Shown here: positions 1 to 6,599 of the stretch, piece by piece
Layout: each line of letters opens with the position of its first letter
Numbering within the stretch: the stretch's first letter is position 1
Assembly (NCBI RefSeq): GCF_000378005.1
Contig: NZ_KB899040.1
Coordinates: 733,645 to 797,644 of the forward strand
DNA: 64,000 nt
Origin: Coprothermobacter platensis DSM 11748
Lineage (GTDB): Bacteria > Coprothermobacterota > Coprothermobacteria > Coprothermobacterales > Coprothermobacteraceae
Direction: 5' to 3'
Made by a program: the position numbers and the translations under genes
Notes under the pieces: model-generated
Seen by the model: the letters and a program-made list of their open reading frames with translations, nothing else
Told to the model about the DNA's origin: nothing
The model's database searches: none

Positions 1-519
1 TCCAATGGGAACATGGACATTACCGGTTTTATCATTTCTAACTTCAACTTTACCAGCTTTGAATTCTTTAACTGTCCTTTCAATATCCATCGTTACTGTG
101 CCTGTTTTTGGGTTAGGCATTAAGCCACGAGGTCCAAGAATTTTTCCCAAACGTCCTACAGTACCCATCATATCGGGCGTGGCAATAACGACATCAAAGT
201 CCAACCAGCCGTCTTGAATCCTTTGAACCATGTCATCCGCGCCAACGTAATCAGCACCAGCATTTGTAGCTTCGGTTACCTTTTCGCCTTTTGCGAGGAC
301 AAGTACCCTTACAGTTTTTCCTGTACCATGCGGAAGAATGACAGTAAAACGCACATTTTGCTCTGGATACTTTGGGTTTATTCCAAGCTTGTAATGAGCT
401 TCTACTGTTTCATCAAACTTCGCAGTAGCCAGTTTCTTGACAAGTTCCACAGCCTCTGATGGGCTATAAACTTTGCTCAAGTCATATTGTTCCAATAATT
501 GCGTCAATCTCTTAGCCAT
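1..519 (-). CDS. rplA: Ribosomal protein L1, 3' end outside window
   Basis: L1 forms the mobile L1 stalk of the 50S subunit, which helps release deacylated tRNA from the E site. In many bacteria it also represses translation of its own mRNA. The visible part is 173 codons starting [11 protein letters not shown], so roughly 55-60 C-terminal residues of a usual ~230 lie outside the window. The family signature [14 protein letters not shown] is at residues 129-142. An AGGAGGTG ribosome-binding site (529-536) lies 9 bases before the ATG. It is the last visible gene of the secE-nusG-rplK-rplA run; rplJ and rplL would be expected next, outside the window. Confidence 0.97.
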   Translation of the reverse strand, partial: MAKRLTQLLEQYDLSKVYSPSEAVELVKKLATAKFDETVEAHYKLGINPKYPEQNVRFTVILPHGTGKTVRVLVLAKGEKVTEATNAGADYVGADDMVQRIQDGWLDFDVVIATPDMMGTVGRLGKILGPRGLMPNPKTGTVTMDIERTVKEFKAGKVEVRNDKTGNVHVPIG

Positions 520-546
520 ATTTCTATTCACCTCCTGTGGTTTACC

Positions 547-561
547 GAGCACTGTGTGCTC
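547..561 (-). promoter_or_regulatory. Hairpin in rplK-rplA spacer, possible L1 control site
   Basis: The 70-base spacer between rplK and rplA contains GAGCAC-ACA-GTGCTC, a perfect 6-bp stem with a 3-base loop, just upstream of the rplA ribosome-binding site. L1 is known to autoregulate by binding a structured site in its own mRNA, but the site varies among bacteria. The assignment here is inference from position only, and the asymmetric internal loop typical of L1 targets was not verified. Confidence 0.25.
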
Positions 562-589
562 TCCCACGAATTACCTTCACGAACCGTGC

Positions 590-1015
590 TTATTCAATAA
601 CCTCTATGCCCATGCTTCGCGCTGTACCTTCAACAATACGCACAGCAGCTTCAATGTCATCAGTATTCAAATCTCTCATCTTTTGCTTAGCAATATCTTC
701 AACCTGCGCCCTTGTGACCTTACCAACATGGACTTTATTAGGCTCGCCAGAACCCTTTTCCACCTTCGCGGCCTTTTTAAGTAGAACAGACGCCGGTGGA
801 GTCCTTACTTCAAAAGTAAAGCTCTTGTCAGCATATACCGTTACGTCTACTGGTACCAACACATCACCGATATTCGCCGTTGCCGCATTGAAACGCTTGA
901 TAAACTCCATTATGTTCACGCCACGTTGTCCTAATGCAGGACCAACTGGCGGAGCTGGAGTGGCTTTACCGGCAGGTAGCAACAGCCTAAACTGAGCAGT
1001 TATTTTCTTAGCCAA
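590..1015 (-). CDS. rplK: Ribosomal protein L11
   Basis: L11 binds the GTPase-associated region of 23S rRNA, contacts elongation factors and is needed for RelA-type stringent signalling. The 141-residue product has the usual family length, with the proline-rich N-terminal motif [14 protein letters not shown]. There are two in-frame TTG codons, at 1021 and 1015. The second is preferred because the GAGGTG ribosome-binding site then lies 7 bases upstream and the protein begins MAKKITAQ as in other L11 proteins; the first TTG almost touches the ribosome-binding site. It lies between nusG and rplA, all on the minus strand. Confidence 0.97.
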   Translation of the reverse strand: MAKKITAQFRLLLPAGKATPAPPVGPALGQRGVNIMEFIKRFNAATANIGDVLVPVDVTVYADKSFTFEVRTPPASVLLKKAAKVEKGSGEPNKVHVGKVTRAQVEDIAKQKMRDLNTDDIEAAVRIVEGTARSMGIEVIE

Positions 1016-1040
1016 TGCCAATCACCTCTTAATTTCTCGG

Positions 1041-1589
1041 TTAACTTTTCTTTCTTACTTGCACAGCGTCAAGGTCTGAGACAACTTCCCTACCAAACAT
1101 ACTTATCTTAACAAAGACTTTCTGTTTTTCGTGATCAACATCCACAACTACACCAGAGAGACCTTTCAGAGCACCGTCACGCACTTCAACTTCATCGCCT
1201 GTTTGTAAGTCAACTTTAACAGCTTCTTGTTCTCTACTCTTCTGCAAGACTTTTTCCATTTCGTTATCTTGTACGGGTATCGGTGTATGATCTGGAGTTG
1301 ATATAAAACCTCTAACTCCTGGAGTATAGCGTATGAGTGACCATGTTTCCGGATCAATGACACCCTTTTCAGGATCTACTTCGACTTCTACAAAAACATA
1401 ACCAGGATATATAACCCTCTGTACCCTCTCTGGTTTAGGTTTTTTGCCGCGATACTCAAGTCTCCACTCTTTAGGCACTAATACATCCGTTATTGACGTA
1501 TTACCAGCATTTTCCGCTCTAAGCTTAATAGCCTCTGCAACTGGAGATTCTTTGCCGTGGACAGTTGTTACGATATACCATTTTTTCAT
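1041..1589 (-). CDS. nusG: Transcription termination/antitermination factor NusG
   Basis: NusG binds the clamp of RNA polymerase through its NGN domain and links transcription to Rho or ribosomal S10 through its KOW domain. The 182-residue protein shows an NGN domain opening MKKWYIVTTVHGKE and containing YPGYVFVEVEVD, and a C-terminal KOW motif (GDEVEVRDGALKGLSGVVV, about residues 130-150). Its length is standard, with no extra inserted domain. The order secE-nusG-rplK-rplA is the widely conserved one, so the genes are probably co-transcribed with the upstream tuf and tRNA genes. Confidence 0.97.
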   Translation of the reverse strand: MKKWYIVTTVHGKESPVAEAIKLRAENAGNTSITDVLVPKEWRLEYRGKKPKPERVQRVIYPGYVFVEVEVDPEKGVIDPETWSLIRYTPGVRGFISTPDHTPIPVQDNEMEKVLQKSREQEAVKVDLQTGDEVEVRDGALKGLSGVVVDVDHEKQKVFVKISMFGREVVSDLDAVQVRKKS

Positions 1590-1608
1590 ATCAGCATTTG
1601 TCCTTTTA

Positions 1609-1827
1609 TCATTTCATCAACAGAGGCAATAGTCTGGCAAACCCCATATCCAATACAGTAACCAGTGCAGCCCAAATACCAGAAAATACGATGATAGCCA
1701 ACACAGCATTGATCGTCTGTTGTCTAGAGGGCCAACTAACCCTTCCGAGCTCAACCCTGGCACTATGGAAAAAGTTCCTTATAGATGTGCCCCACGTCCG
1801 TTTTTCAGTCACTCGTTTTTCAGCCAT
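1609..1827 (-). CDS. secE: Preprotein translocase subunit SecE
   Basis: SecE is the small essential subunit of the SecYEG protein-conducting channel in the cytoplasmic membrane. The 72-residue protein has a basic amphipathic N-terminal half with the conserved segment ELGRVSWPSRQQTI, followed by one membrane span (about residues 42-65), the short form typical of most bacteria other than enterics. A GGTGAT ribosome-binding site precedes the ATG. It lies between tRNA-Trp and nusG; its partners SecY (26984-28273) and SecA (10463-12805) are also in this window. Confidence 0.96.
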   Translation of the reverse strand: MAEKRVTEKRTWGTSIRNFFHSARVELGRVSWPSRQQTINAVLAIIVFSGIWAALVTVLDMGFARLLPLLMK

Positions 1828-1852
1828 TTAGCATCACCATTCATTAGAATAT

Positions 1853-1928
1853 TGGCAGGGGCGGAGGGAGTTGAACCCCCAGCCTGCGAATTTGGAGTCC
1901 GCTGCTCTGCCAATTGAGCTACGCCCCT
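1853..1928 (-). tRNA. tRNA-Trp (anticodon CCA)
   Basis: The 76-base gene includes an encoded CCA end. Acceptor stem AGGGGCG pairs with CGCCCCT, discriminator base G, anticodon loop CTCCAAA giving CCA. The T arm contains GGGGGTTCAACTCCC. It sits 6 bases after the rpmG stop and 25 bases before secE, a position found for tRNA-Trp in many bacteria. Confidence 0.97.
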
Positions 1929-1934
1929 TCAACC

Positions 1935-2084
1935 CTATCTTGTTTCCTTGTGCAACGTGTGTTTCTTGCAATTAGGGCAGTATTTCTTAAACTGCAATCT
2001 ATCATTATTTTTTGTTTTATCTTTCTCCGTGTGGTAATTTCTGTGCCCACACTCTGTACATTCTAATGTTACCAGCACTCTCAT
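1935..2084 (-). CDS. rpmG: Ribosomal protein L33
   Basis: The 49-residue product is [16 protein letters not shown] followed by a lysine-rich middle and [15 protein letters not shown]. Two CxxC pairs make this the zinc-binding (C+) form of L33, a small protein of the 50S E-site region. It begins 11 bases after the tuf stop, and its ribosome-binding site AGGTGA overlaps the end of tuf, so the two genes should be translated from one transcript. tRNA-Trp and secE follow directly, the rpmG-secE arrangement seen widely in bacteria. Confidence 0.96.
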   Translation of the reverse strand: MRVLVTLECTECGHRNYHTEKDKTKNNDRLQFKKYCPNCKKHTLHKETR

Positions 2085-2094
2085 ATATAATCAC

Positions 2095-3312
2095 CTATTC
2101 CAAGAGCTTGGTGATAACACCGGCTCCTACGGTTCTTCCACCTTCACGTATTGCAAACCGTAGTCCTTCTTCCAATGCTACCGGGTATATTAGTTCTACT
2201 TCAAACTCTGCATTGTCTCCCGGCATTACCATCTCTACTCCTTCGTCTAGTTTTATGGACCCTGTTACGTCTGTTGTCCTTATGTAAAACTGTGGCCTGT
2301 ATCCGTTGAAGAATGGTGTATGCCTTCCACCTTCCTCTTTCTTCAACACGTATACCTGCGCCCTAAACTTCGTGTATGGCTTCACTGACCCTGGCTTCGC
2401 TATTACTTCTCCTCTTTCTACTTCCTCTTTCCCTATGCCTCTTAACAATAACCCTACATTGTCTCCTGCCATAGCTTCATCCAGCGTCTTCCTGAACATC
2501 TCTATCCCTGTTACTACCGTCTTCCGTTCTCCGCCCCTTAATCCTACTATCTCTACTTCTTCTCCTGCTTTCAGTTTCCCTCGCTCTACTCTTCCTGTTA
2601 CTACGGTCCCTCTTCCTGTTATGCTAAATACGTCTTCTATTGGCATCAGGAACGGTTTGTCTATCTCCCTTACAGGATCTGGTATGTAACTGTCCATCGC
2701 ATCGATTAGTTCCCATATGCTGTCTACCCATGCATCTTCCCCACGCTTCGTCTGGGGATTCTTGTTCAGTACTTCTAATGCCTTTAATGCTGATCCCTTT
2801 ATTACTGGTACCTCATCACCTGGAAATCCGTACTTGTTCAATAAATCCCGTACTTCCATCTCTACTAACTCTACCAGCTCAGGATCATCTACCATATCTG
2901 TCTTGTTTATGAACACTACCATCGCTGGCACGTTTACCTGCCTCGCCAACAACACGTGCTCCCTCGTCTGAGGCATAACTCCATCTGTAGCCGCTACTAC
3001 CAATATCGCTCCGTCCATCTGCGCAGCACCTGTGATCATGTTCTTTATGTAGTCTGCGTGCCCTGGACAATCTATGTGTGCATAGTGCCTCTTGTCTGTC
3101 TCATATTCTACGTGCGTTATGTTTATTGTGATTCCACGCGCTTTCTCTTCTGGCGCCTTATCTATGTCGTAATATCCCATCGGCTTCGCATATCCTACTG
3201 CTGCCAATGTCTGCGTCATAGCCGCCGTCAGCGTCGTCTTCCCATGGTCTATGTGACCTATCGTCCCTACATTTACGTGCGGTTTCGTCCTCTCGAATTT
3301 CTCTTTCGCCAT
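2095..3312 (-). CDS. tuf: Elongation factor Tu, copy 1 (tRNA-linked)
   Basis: EF-Tu is the GTPase that brings aminoacyl-tRNA to the ribosomal A site. The 405-residue protein shows the P-loop GHIDHGKT, switch [10 protein letters not shown], the NKTD guanine-specificity motif and the three-domain layout. Its protein sequence is identical to the copy at 37051-38268. This copy follows tRNA-Thr(GGT) and precedes rpmG, equivalent to tufB in enteric bacteria. It ends TAG where copy 2 ends TAA. The ribosome-binding site GAGGAGGAG lies in an upstream stretch also shared with copy 2. Confidence 0.98.
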   Translation of the reverse strand: MAKEKFERTKPHVNVGTIGHIDHGKTTLTAAMTQTLAAVGYAKPMGYYDIDKAPEEKARGITINITHVEYETDKRHYAHIDCPGHADYIKNMITGAAQMDGAILVVAATDGVMPQTREHVLLARQVNVPAMVVFINKTDMVDDPELVELVEMEVRDLLNKYGFPGDEVPVIKGSALKALEVLNKNPQTKRGEDAWVDSIWELIDAMDSYIPDPVREIDKPFLMPIEDVFSITGRGTVVTGRVERGKLKAGEEVEIVGLRGGERKTVVTGIEMFRKTLDEAMAGDNVGLLLRGIGKEEVERGEVIAKPGSVKPYTKFRAQVYVLKKEEGGRHTPFFNGYRPQFYIRTTDVTGSIKLDEGVEMVMPGDNAEFEVELIYPVALEEGLRFAIREGGRTVGAGVITKLLE

Positions 3313-3330
3313 TACTCTTCACTCCTCCTC
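2096..3330. repeat. tuf repeat unit, copy 1
   Basis: This 1235-bp stretch is direct-repeated at 37052-38286. Reading the two by eye I found one difference: T at 3127 versus C at 38083, a silent change in a Thr codon (ACA versus ACG). The repeat covers all of tuf except the stop-codon base and continues 18 bases upstream of the ATG. Near-identity including silent sites indicates recent gene conversion or duplication. Confidence 0.93.
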
Positions 3331-3351
3331 GACACTTGTTAGAACCAATAC

Positions 3352-3427
3352 TGGAGCCCAGGACCGGACTTGAACCGGTGGCCTTTTCCTTACCAAGGAA
3401 ACGCTCTGCCGACTGAGCTACCTGGGC
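3352..3427 (-). tRNA. tRNA-Thr (anticodon GGT)
   Basis: The 76-base gene has an encoded CCA, acceptor GCCCAGG pairing with CCTGGGC, and anticodon loop TTGGTAA giving GGT, which reads ACC and ACU. It is the last tRNA before tuf, in the position of thrT in the E. coli thrU-tyrU-glyT-thrT-tufB operon. Confidence 0.97.
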
Positions 3428-3432
3428 TCACG

Positions 3433-3508
3433 TGGAGCGGGAGACGGGACTCGGACCCGCGACCCTCAGCTTGGAAGGCTGATGCTCTACCAACTGAGCT
3501 ACTCCCGC
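3433..3508 (-). tRNA. tRNA-Gly (anticodon TCC)
   Basis: The 76-base gene has an encoded CCA, acceptor GCGGGAG pairing with CTCCCGC, and anticodon loop CTTCCAA giving TCC, which reads GGA and GGG. It is separated by 5 bases from tRNA-Thr(GGT) and 5 bases from tRNA-Tyr, so it is processed from a common transcript. Confidence 0.97.
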
Positions 3509-3513
3509 TCTTT

Positions 3514-3599
3514 TGGTGGGGAGGGGTGGATTCGAACCACCGAAGGCTTCCGCCGAGGGATTTACAGTCCCTTGCCTTTGGCCGCTCGGCAACCTCCCC
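3514..3599 (-). tRNA. tRNA-Tyr (anticodon GTA)
   Basis: The 86-base class II tRNA has a long variable arm, an encoded CCA, acceptor GGGGAGG pairing with CCTCCCC, and anticodon loop CTGTAAA giving GTA. It is first in the Tyr-Gly-Thr-tuf block. A strong extended -10 promoter (3618-3626) would start transcription about 12 bases upstream. Confidence 0.97.
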
Positions 3600-3611
3600 G
3601 AACTTGGCACA

Positions 3612-3633
3612 GACCATATTATAACATATGGTC
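3612..3633 (-). promoter_or_regulatory. Extended -10 promoter inside a perfect dyad, before tRNA-Tyr
   Basis: On the minus strand TGTTATAAT (-10 at 3618-3623, TG at 3625-3626) is an ideal extended -10 element. No good -35 is present. The -10 lies inside the perfect inverted repeat GACCATAT-N6-ATATGGTC (3612-3633), so a dimeric regulator bound here would block the promoter directly. The expected start is near 3611, only about 12 bases before the mature tRNA-Tyr. Promoter function is inferred from consensus. Confidence 0.55.
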
Positions 3634-3686
3634 GTCACATGCTTTCTGCCATGCTGAACAAACAAGCATGGAACATCACTGTTAAT

Positions 3687-3715
3687 AATATATCATCAGT
3701 GATTCCTCAATTCAA
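3687..3715 (-). promoter_or_regulatory. Second candidate promoter before tRNA-Tyr
   Basis: On the minus strand TTGAAT (3710-3715), a 17-base spacer and TATATT (3687-3692) match sigma-70-type consensus fairly well. The -10 lies inside the inverted repeat ATCACTG-N15-CAGTGAT (3675-3703). Transcripts would carry a leader of about 80 bases before tRNA-Tyr. Inferred only from consensus. Confidence 0.4.
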
Positions 3716-3841
3716 GTACCAAAATGAACGATACCGGCTCTTACGCTATTTAGAACTCCGATGGATTCTTCTGTTCGCCCAAGCATGAACGGTTGAGCGA
3801 GCAATTGTACATTAAACAAAGGAAGCGATGAGGAGAAACAA

Positions 3842-3917
3842 TGGAGCCGGCGTTGGGACTTGAACCCAAAACCTGCTGATTACAAATCAGCCGCTCTGCC
3901 GATTGAGCTACGCCGGC
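3842..3917 (-). tRNA. tRNA-Thr (anticodon TGT)
   Basis: The 76-base gene has an encoded CCA, acceptor GCCGGCG pairing with CGCCGGC, and anticodon loop TTTGTAA giving TGT, which reads ACA and ACG. It is 242 bases from tRNA-Tyr, whereas in E. coli the matching thrU and tyrU genes are adjacent. The gap holds only promoter-like and dyad elements; I see no gene in it. Confidence 0.97.
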
Positions 3918-3927
3918 ACTGTTTTTT

Positions 3928-3956
3928 ATTATAAAGCATGAGAAGCAGGTTTTCAA
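3928..3956 (-). promoter_or_regulatory. Promoter of tRNA-Thr(TGT)
   Basis: On the minus strand TTGAAA (3951-3956), a 17-base spacer and a perfect TATAAT (3928-3933) form a near-consensus housekeeping promoter. Transcription would start about 3921, a few bases before the mature tRNA end at 3917. It is the head promoter of the tRNA-tuf-secE-nusG-rplKA cluster. Confidence 0.75.
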
Positions 3957-4074
3957 CTTTACATGCTTTGTATAGCCAGACTAATTTATGCGAAAGCTGA
4001 TAAATACTCTGCTAATATATAAAACGAACTCAATGTACGCAAACATTTTTCGTGATTTGGGAGAAGTGATACTG

Positions 4075-4119
4075 ATGAAAACAAAGTATATGACCCTTGC
4101 AAGGATTTATAGCATATGA
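4075..4119 (+). CDS. Possible 14-residue leader peptide of rqcH
   Basis: A short reading frame (MKTKYMTLARIYSI) starts with ATG behind a purine-rich GGGAGAAGTGAT stretch. Its TGA stop overlaps the rqcH start codon as ATGA, an arrangement typical of translational coupling. rqcH also has its own AAGGA about 10 bases before its ATG. The frame is short enough to be accidental, and I know of no described homologue. If translated, ribosomes finishing or stalling on it could set RqcH output. Confidence 0.35.
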   Translation: MKTKYMTLARIYSI

Positions 4120-5459
4120 AAATTGATACCTATTTTTTGACATATTTGGCGAGAGATTTAGATCGGTATTTTCATGATGCCAAAGTTACTGCTGTCTTTG
4201 AGGATAATCATTTTTTCAATATCGACACTTCAATGGGAGGTATATTGATATCTCTTTACCAACCTTTTCCTATAATAGGTCGAGGTATTCTACCGACAGA
4301 TCACAAAAATAAGAAGCTAACAGATATGATTGCAAATCTGCACATAAGCACGGTCGATTGCACCGGTAATGATCGAATCATCAGAATACAAATGCAAGAT
4401 AGGCTCGGCATAATGAGTCGGATGATAGTAGTAGAGCTCATTCCTAACTATGCCGCACTATTGGTCTTGGAGAACGGAAGAATCATATACGCTTCGAGGG
4501 AAAATGGAGCAGGAAAACGTACTTTCATTGAAGGGCAAGTTTATCATGCTCCAGAGCAGACAGGAAATAAGTTCTTCCACCCACAAAGGGAATACTTTTT
4601 ACAAAATCTACCTGAAAGTGCGAGAAACATCCTATTCAATCACTTAAAGAGGACAGATCTAAAATCAATCGTAGTTGGAAGGGATTTAGCTTGGCCATCA
4701 CCGGCGGAAGGTGAAACAGCCTTAGATATAGCCACCATTGAGATAAGCAAACAGATAGAATCCTATCTTAATAGTTTAAAAACAAAGAGTGAAAAAAAGG
4801 AAAAAGAAGGAACTGTTCAGAGAGAAGAGATCTCAGAACAAGAGGAGGCAGAGAAGATTGCCCGCTTAAAGCGCTTAGGGCAAGCTCTTTTATCTGTCCC
4901 TGTGCAAAGCGGAGGCATAATCCATATTACGGATTGGACAACTGGGGAAACAATGGACGTTGATATAACCGGATATGCTGATACAGTAGATGCAGCAACA
5001 TCTTTTTTTGAAAAAGCCAGACGTTTAGAAAAGAAAGCCATAGCACGCAAAAAGCACAACGTGTCCACGTTACAGCCTCATAAAGAACCTTATAAGAAAC
5101 CTTTTAAACGCATAATTGTAAATGATATGCCGATATACATCGGACTTTCCGCAGCAGGAAACGACTTTATAACCTTTTCTTCTTCACCCAAGCACTGGTG
5201 GTTTCATGTTAAAGATGGAACAGGCGCTCATGTAGTTGTAAGAGCAGAGCACATTACAGAAGAGTTGTTATATACTGCAGCACAAATAGCAGCCTTTCAT
5301 AGTTCGAAAAAAGACGAACCTAAAGTAGAAGTAGTATACACACAAATAAAAAATGTTTCACGACACCATAAGAACAAGAAAGGACTGGTTAATTATAAGG
5401 ACTACACAACGATTCTGGTTGAACCTATGTCAGAAGATTCGTTGAAAACTTCTACTTAA
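4116..5459 (+). CDS. rqcH: RqcH/NFACT-family ribosome quality control factor (compact)
   Basis: RqcH (Rqc2/NEMF family) binds stalled 50S subunits and recruits tRNA-Ala to add C-terminal alanine tails that mark nascent chains for degradation. The NFACT-N domain carries the conserved Asp-Arg pair (D86-R87). A charged segment follows near residues 230-265, then an NFACT-R domain with WWFHVKDGTGAHVVVR and NYKDYTTILVEP near the C-terminus. At 447 residues it is about 120 shorter than the B. subtilis protein as I recall it; the loss is in the middle (HhH and coiled-coil) region. Older annotations call this family fibronectin-binding protein. Its 3' end overlaps ctpA by 8 bases, convergently. Confidence 0.88.
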   Translation: MKIDTYFLTYLARDLDRYFHDAKVTAVFEDNHFFNIDTSMGGILISLYQPFPIIGRGILPTDHKNKKLTDMIANLHISTVDCTGNDRIIRIQMQDRLGIMSRMIVVELIPNYAALLVLENGRIIYASRENGAGKRTFIEGQVYHAPEQTGNKFFHPQREYFLQNLPESARNILFNHLKRTDLKSIVVGRDLAWPSPAEGETALDIATIEISKQIESYLNSLKTKSEKKEKEGTVQREEISEQEEAEKIARLKRLGQALLSVPVQSGGIIHITDWTTGETMDVDITGYADTVDAATSFFEKARRLEKKAIARKKHNVSTLQPHKEPYKKPFKRIIVNDMPIYIGLSAAGNDFITFSSSPKHWWFHVKDGTGAHVVVRAEHITEELLYTAAQIAAFHSSKKDEPKVEVVYTQIKNVSRHHKNKKGLVNYKDYTTILVEPMSEDSLKTST

Positions 5460-6585
5460 GCACTTTTAATGTTTCCTGAAGTAGTTTCGCGTCGTTGGTG
5501 GCAGTTACATTGACGTCCGGCGTTAGACCTACCTTATTTATGGTCGTCTTGTTTGGAGTAAGGTACTCAGCTATAGTAACCTTCAACGCACCCTCGCTAA
5601 GAGGCTCAAAACTCTGTATCTCACCTTTTCCGTAAGTCTTTTCACCTATAAGCTTTGCCCCGATGAGATCTCTGAGAGCACCCGAAACAATTTCAGATGC
5701 TGAAGCAGAACCTCCATTAACCCATATGGCCACAGAACCTGTGAACAGTTTAGAGCCACCAGGAGCTTTAAGAGGCTTAATATCTTGCTTGTCTTTTTCA
5801 TATACAACCACTTGGGCAGGAGCAAAATAGCCAACAATTTTCCGCGCTTCTTCAACCATGCCTCCGGGGTTATCTCTCAGATCAATGATAAGTGAAGATG
5901 CCCCGTCTGCTTTTAGCTGAAGTAATGCCGACTTAAATTCTGAAGAAGCACGATTATCATAAAACTGCCTTAGAGAGATATAACCAACCGTTGGAGTAAC
6001 CATTTTTGAATCTGTGACCGCAGGTATTGATACTTCCTCACGTTTCAGTTGAACCGGAAATGTCTTGCCATCTCTGAGAATGTCCAGAGTCACCGTAGTA
6101 CCAGCTTTTCCCATTACCATAGAAGAAACTACATCCACAGATACTTGACCAACAGATTTACCATCAACAGAAACTATTACATCGCCACTTTTCAAACCAG
6201 CACGGGAGGCAGGAGTATTTGGGAAAACAGCTTGTATAACAATCTGATCGCTCACTTTACCAATTGCAACTCCTATACCGGTGTAAGTTCCTTCAAGATC
6301 TCCCTGAAGTTGGGTCAACTCATCGGGAGTAAGATACTCAGTCCAGGGGTCCCCTAACGCCGCCGTGAGCCCTTTGGCCGCACCATAAATAAGTTCTTGA
6401 TCAGATGGAATAGTCGTGTAATAACGTTGTTGTAAAACAGCTTTTACCTCATCCAAAAGTTTGTAATCTCCAGCTTGAAGTACTATAGGCCCACCTGTGG
6501 TAAGAACACCAAGTACATAACCTGCTGTAATACCAACAATTAGAATAAGGACTAAGACGCCTGAACTGAACGATTTACGATTCAT
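5452..6585 (-). CDS. ctpA: Carboxy-terminal processing protease (S41), CtpA/CtpB type
   Basis: This membrane-anchored serine protease acts outside the membrane and cleaves proteins near their C-terminus. The 377-residue protein has one N-terminal hydrophobic segment (about 8-30), a PDZ domain (about 95-180, with GIGVAIG and PASRAGLKSGDVIVSVDG) and the S41 core with DLRDNPGG, catalytic Ser in GGSASASEI and catalytic Lys in GEKTYGKG. It is the last gene of the ftsE-ftsX-M23 peptidase run, 14 bases after the peptidase gene. In other bacteria such proteases process or turn over cell-wall hydrolases, which suits this context. Confidence 0.93.
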   Translation of the reverse strand: MNRKSFSSGVLVLILIVGITAGYVLGVLTTGGPIVLQAGDYKLLDEVKAVLQQRYYTTIPSDQELIYGAAKGLTAALGDPWTEYLTPDELTQLQGDLEGTYTGIGVAIGKVSDQIVIQAVFPNTPASRAGLKSGDVIVSVDGKSVGQVSVDVVSSMVMGKAGTTVTLDILRDGKTFPVQLKREEVSIPAVTDSKMVTPTVGYISLRQFYDNRASSEFKSALLQLKADGASSLIIDLRDNPGGMVEEARKIVGYFAPAQVVVYEKDKQDIKPLKAPGGSKLFTGSVAIWVNGGSASASEIVSGALRDLIGAKLIGEKTYGKGEIQSFEPLSEGALKVTIAEYLTPNKTTINKVGLTPDVNVTATNDAKLLQETLKVLK

Positions 6586-6599
6586 ACGTCACCATTGCT

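Larger units (their letters stand above)
3637..3969. repeat. Cluster of AAGCATG/CATGCTT heptamers
   Basis: The heptamer AAGCATG or its complement occurs at 3638-3644, 3664-3670, 3781-3787, 3934-3940 and 3962-3968, with a 6/7 match at 3650-3655. By chance about one is expected per 8 kb on both strands. Pairs form inverted repeats: CCATGCT-N9-AGCATGG (3649-3671) and AAAGCATG-N21-CATGCTTT (3933-3969), the latter spanning the -10 and -35 of the tRNA-Thr(TGT) promoter. They avoid the tRNA gene itself. This looks like a regulator-binding array; no regulator is identified. Confidence 0.45.

Noticed and set aside
2640-2971. Plus-strand frames opposite tuf (repeated opposite the second tuf copy)
   Set aside because: They are mirror frames of a highly biased coding gene and occur twice only because tuf is duplicated.
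2095-3330. tuf repeats as a mobile element
   Set aside because: The repeat ends match gene borders, and there are no terminal inverted repeats, target duplications or transposase.
3390-3665. Open reading frames on both strands across the tRNA-Thr/Gly/Tyr cluster
   Set aside because: They lie wholly over three well-folded tRNA genes with encoded CCA ends; the frames are by-products.
4020-4074. A promoter for rqcH in the spacer after the tRNA operon
   Set aside because: Several A/T-rich -10-like hexamers occur but none has a matching -35 at proper spacing, so I did not call one.
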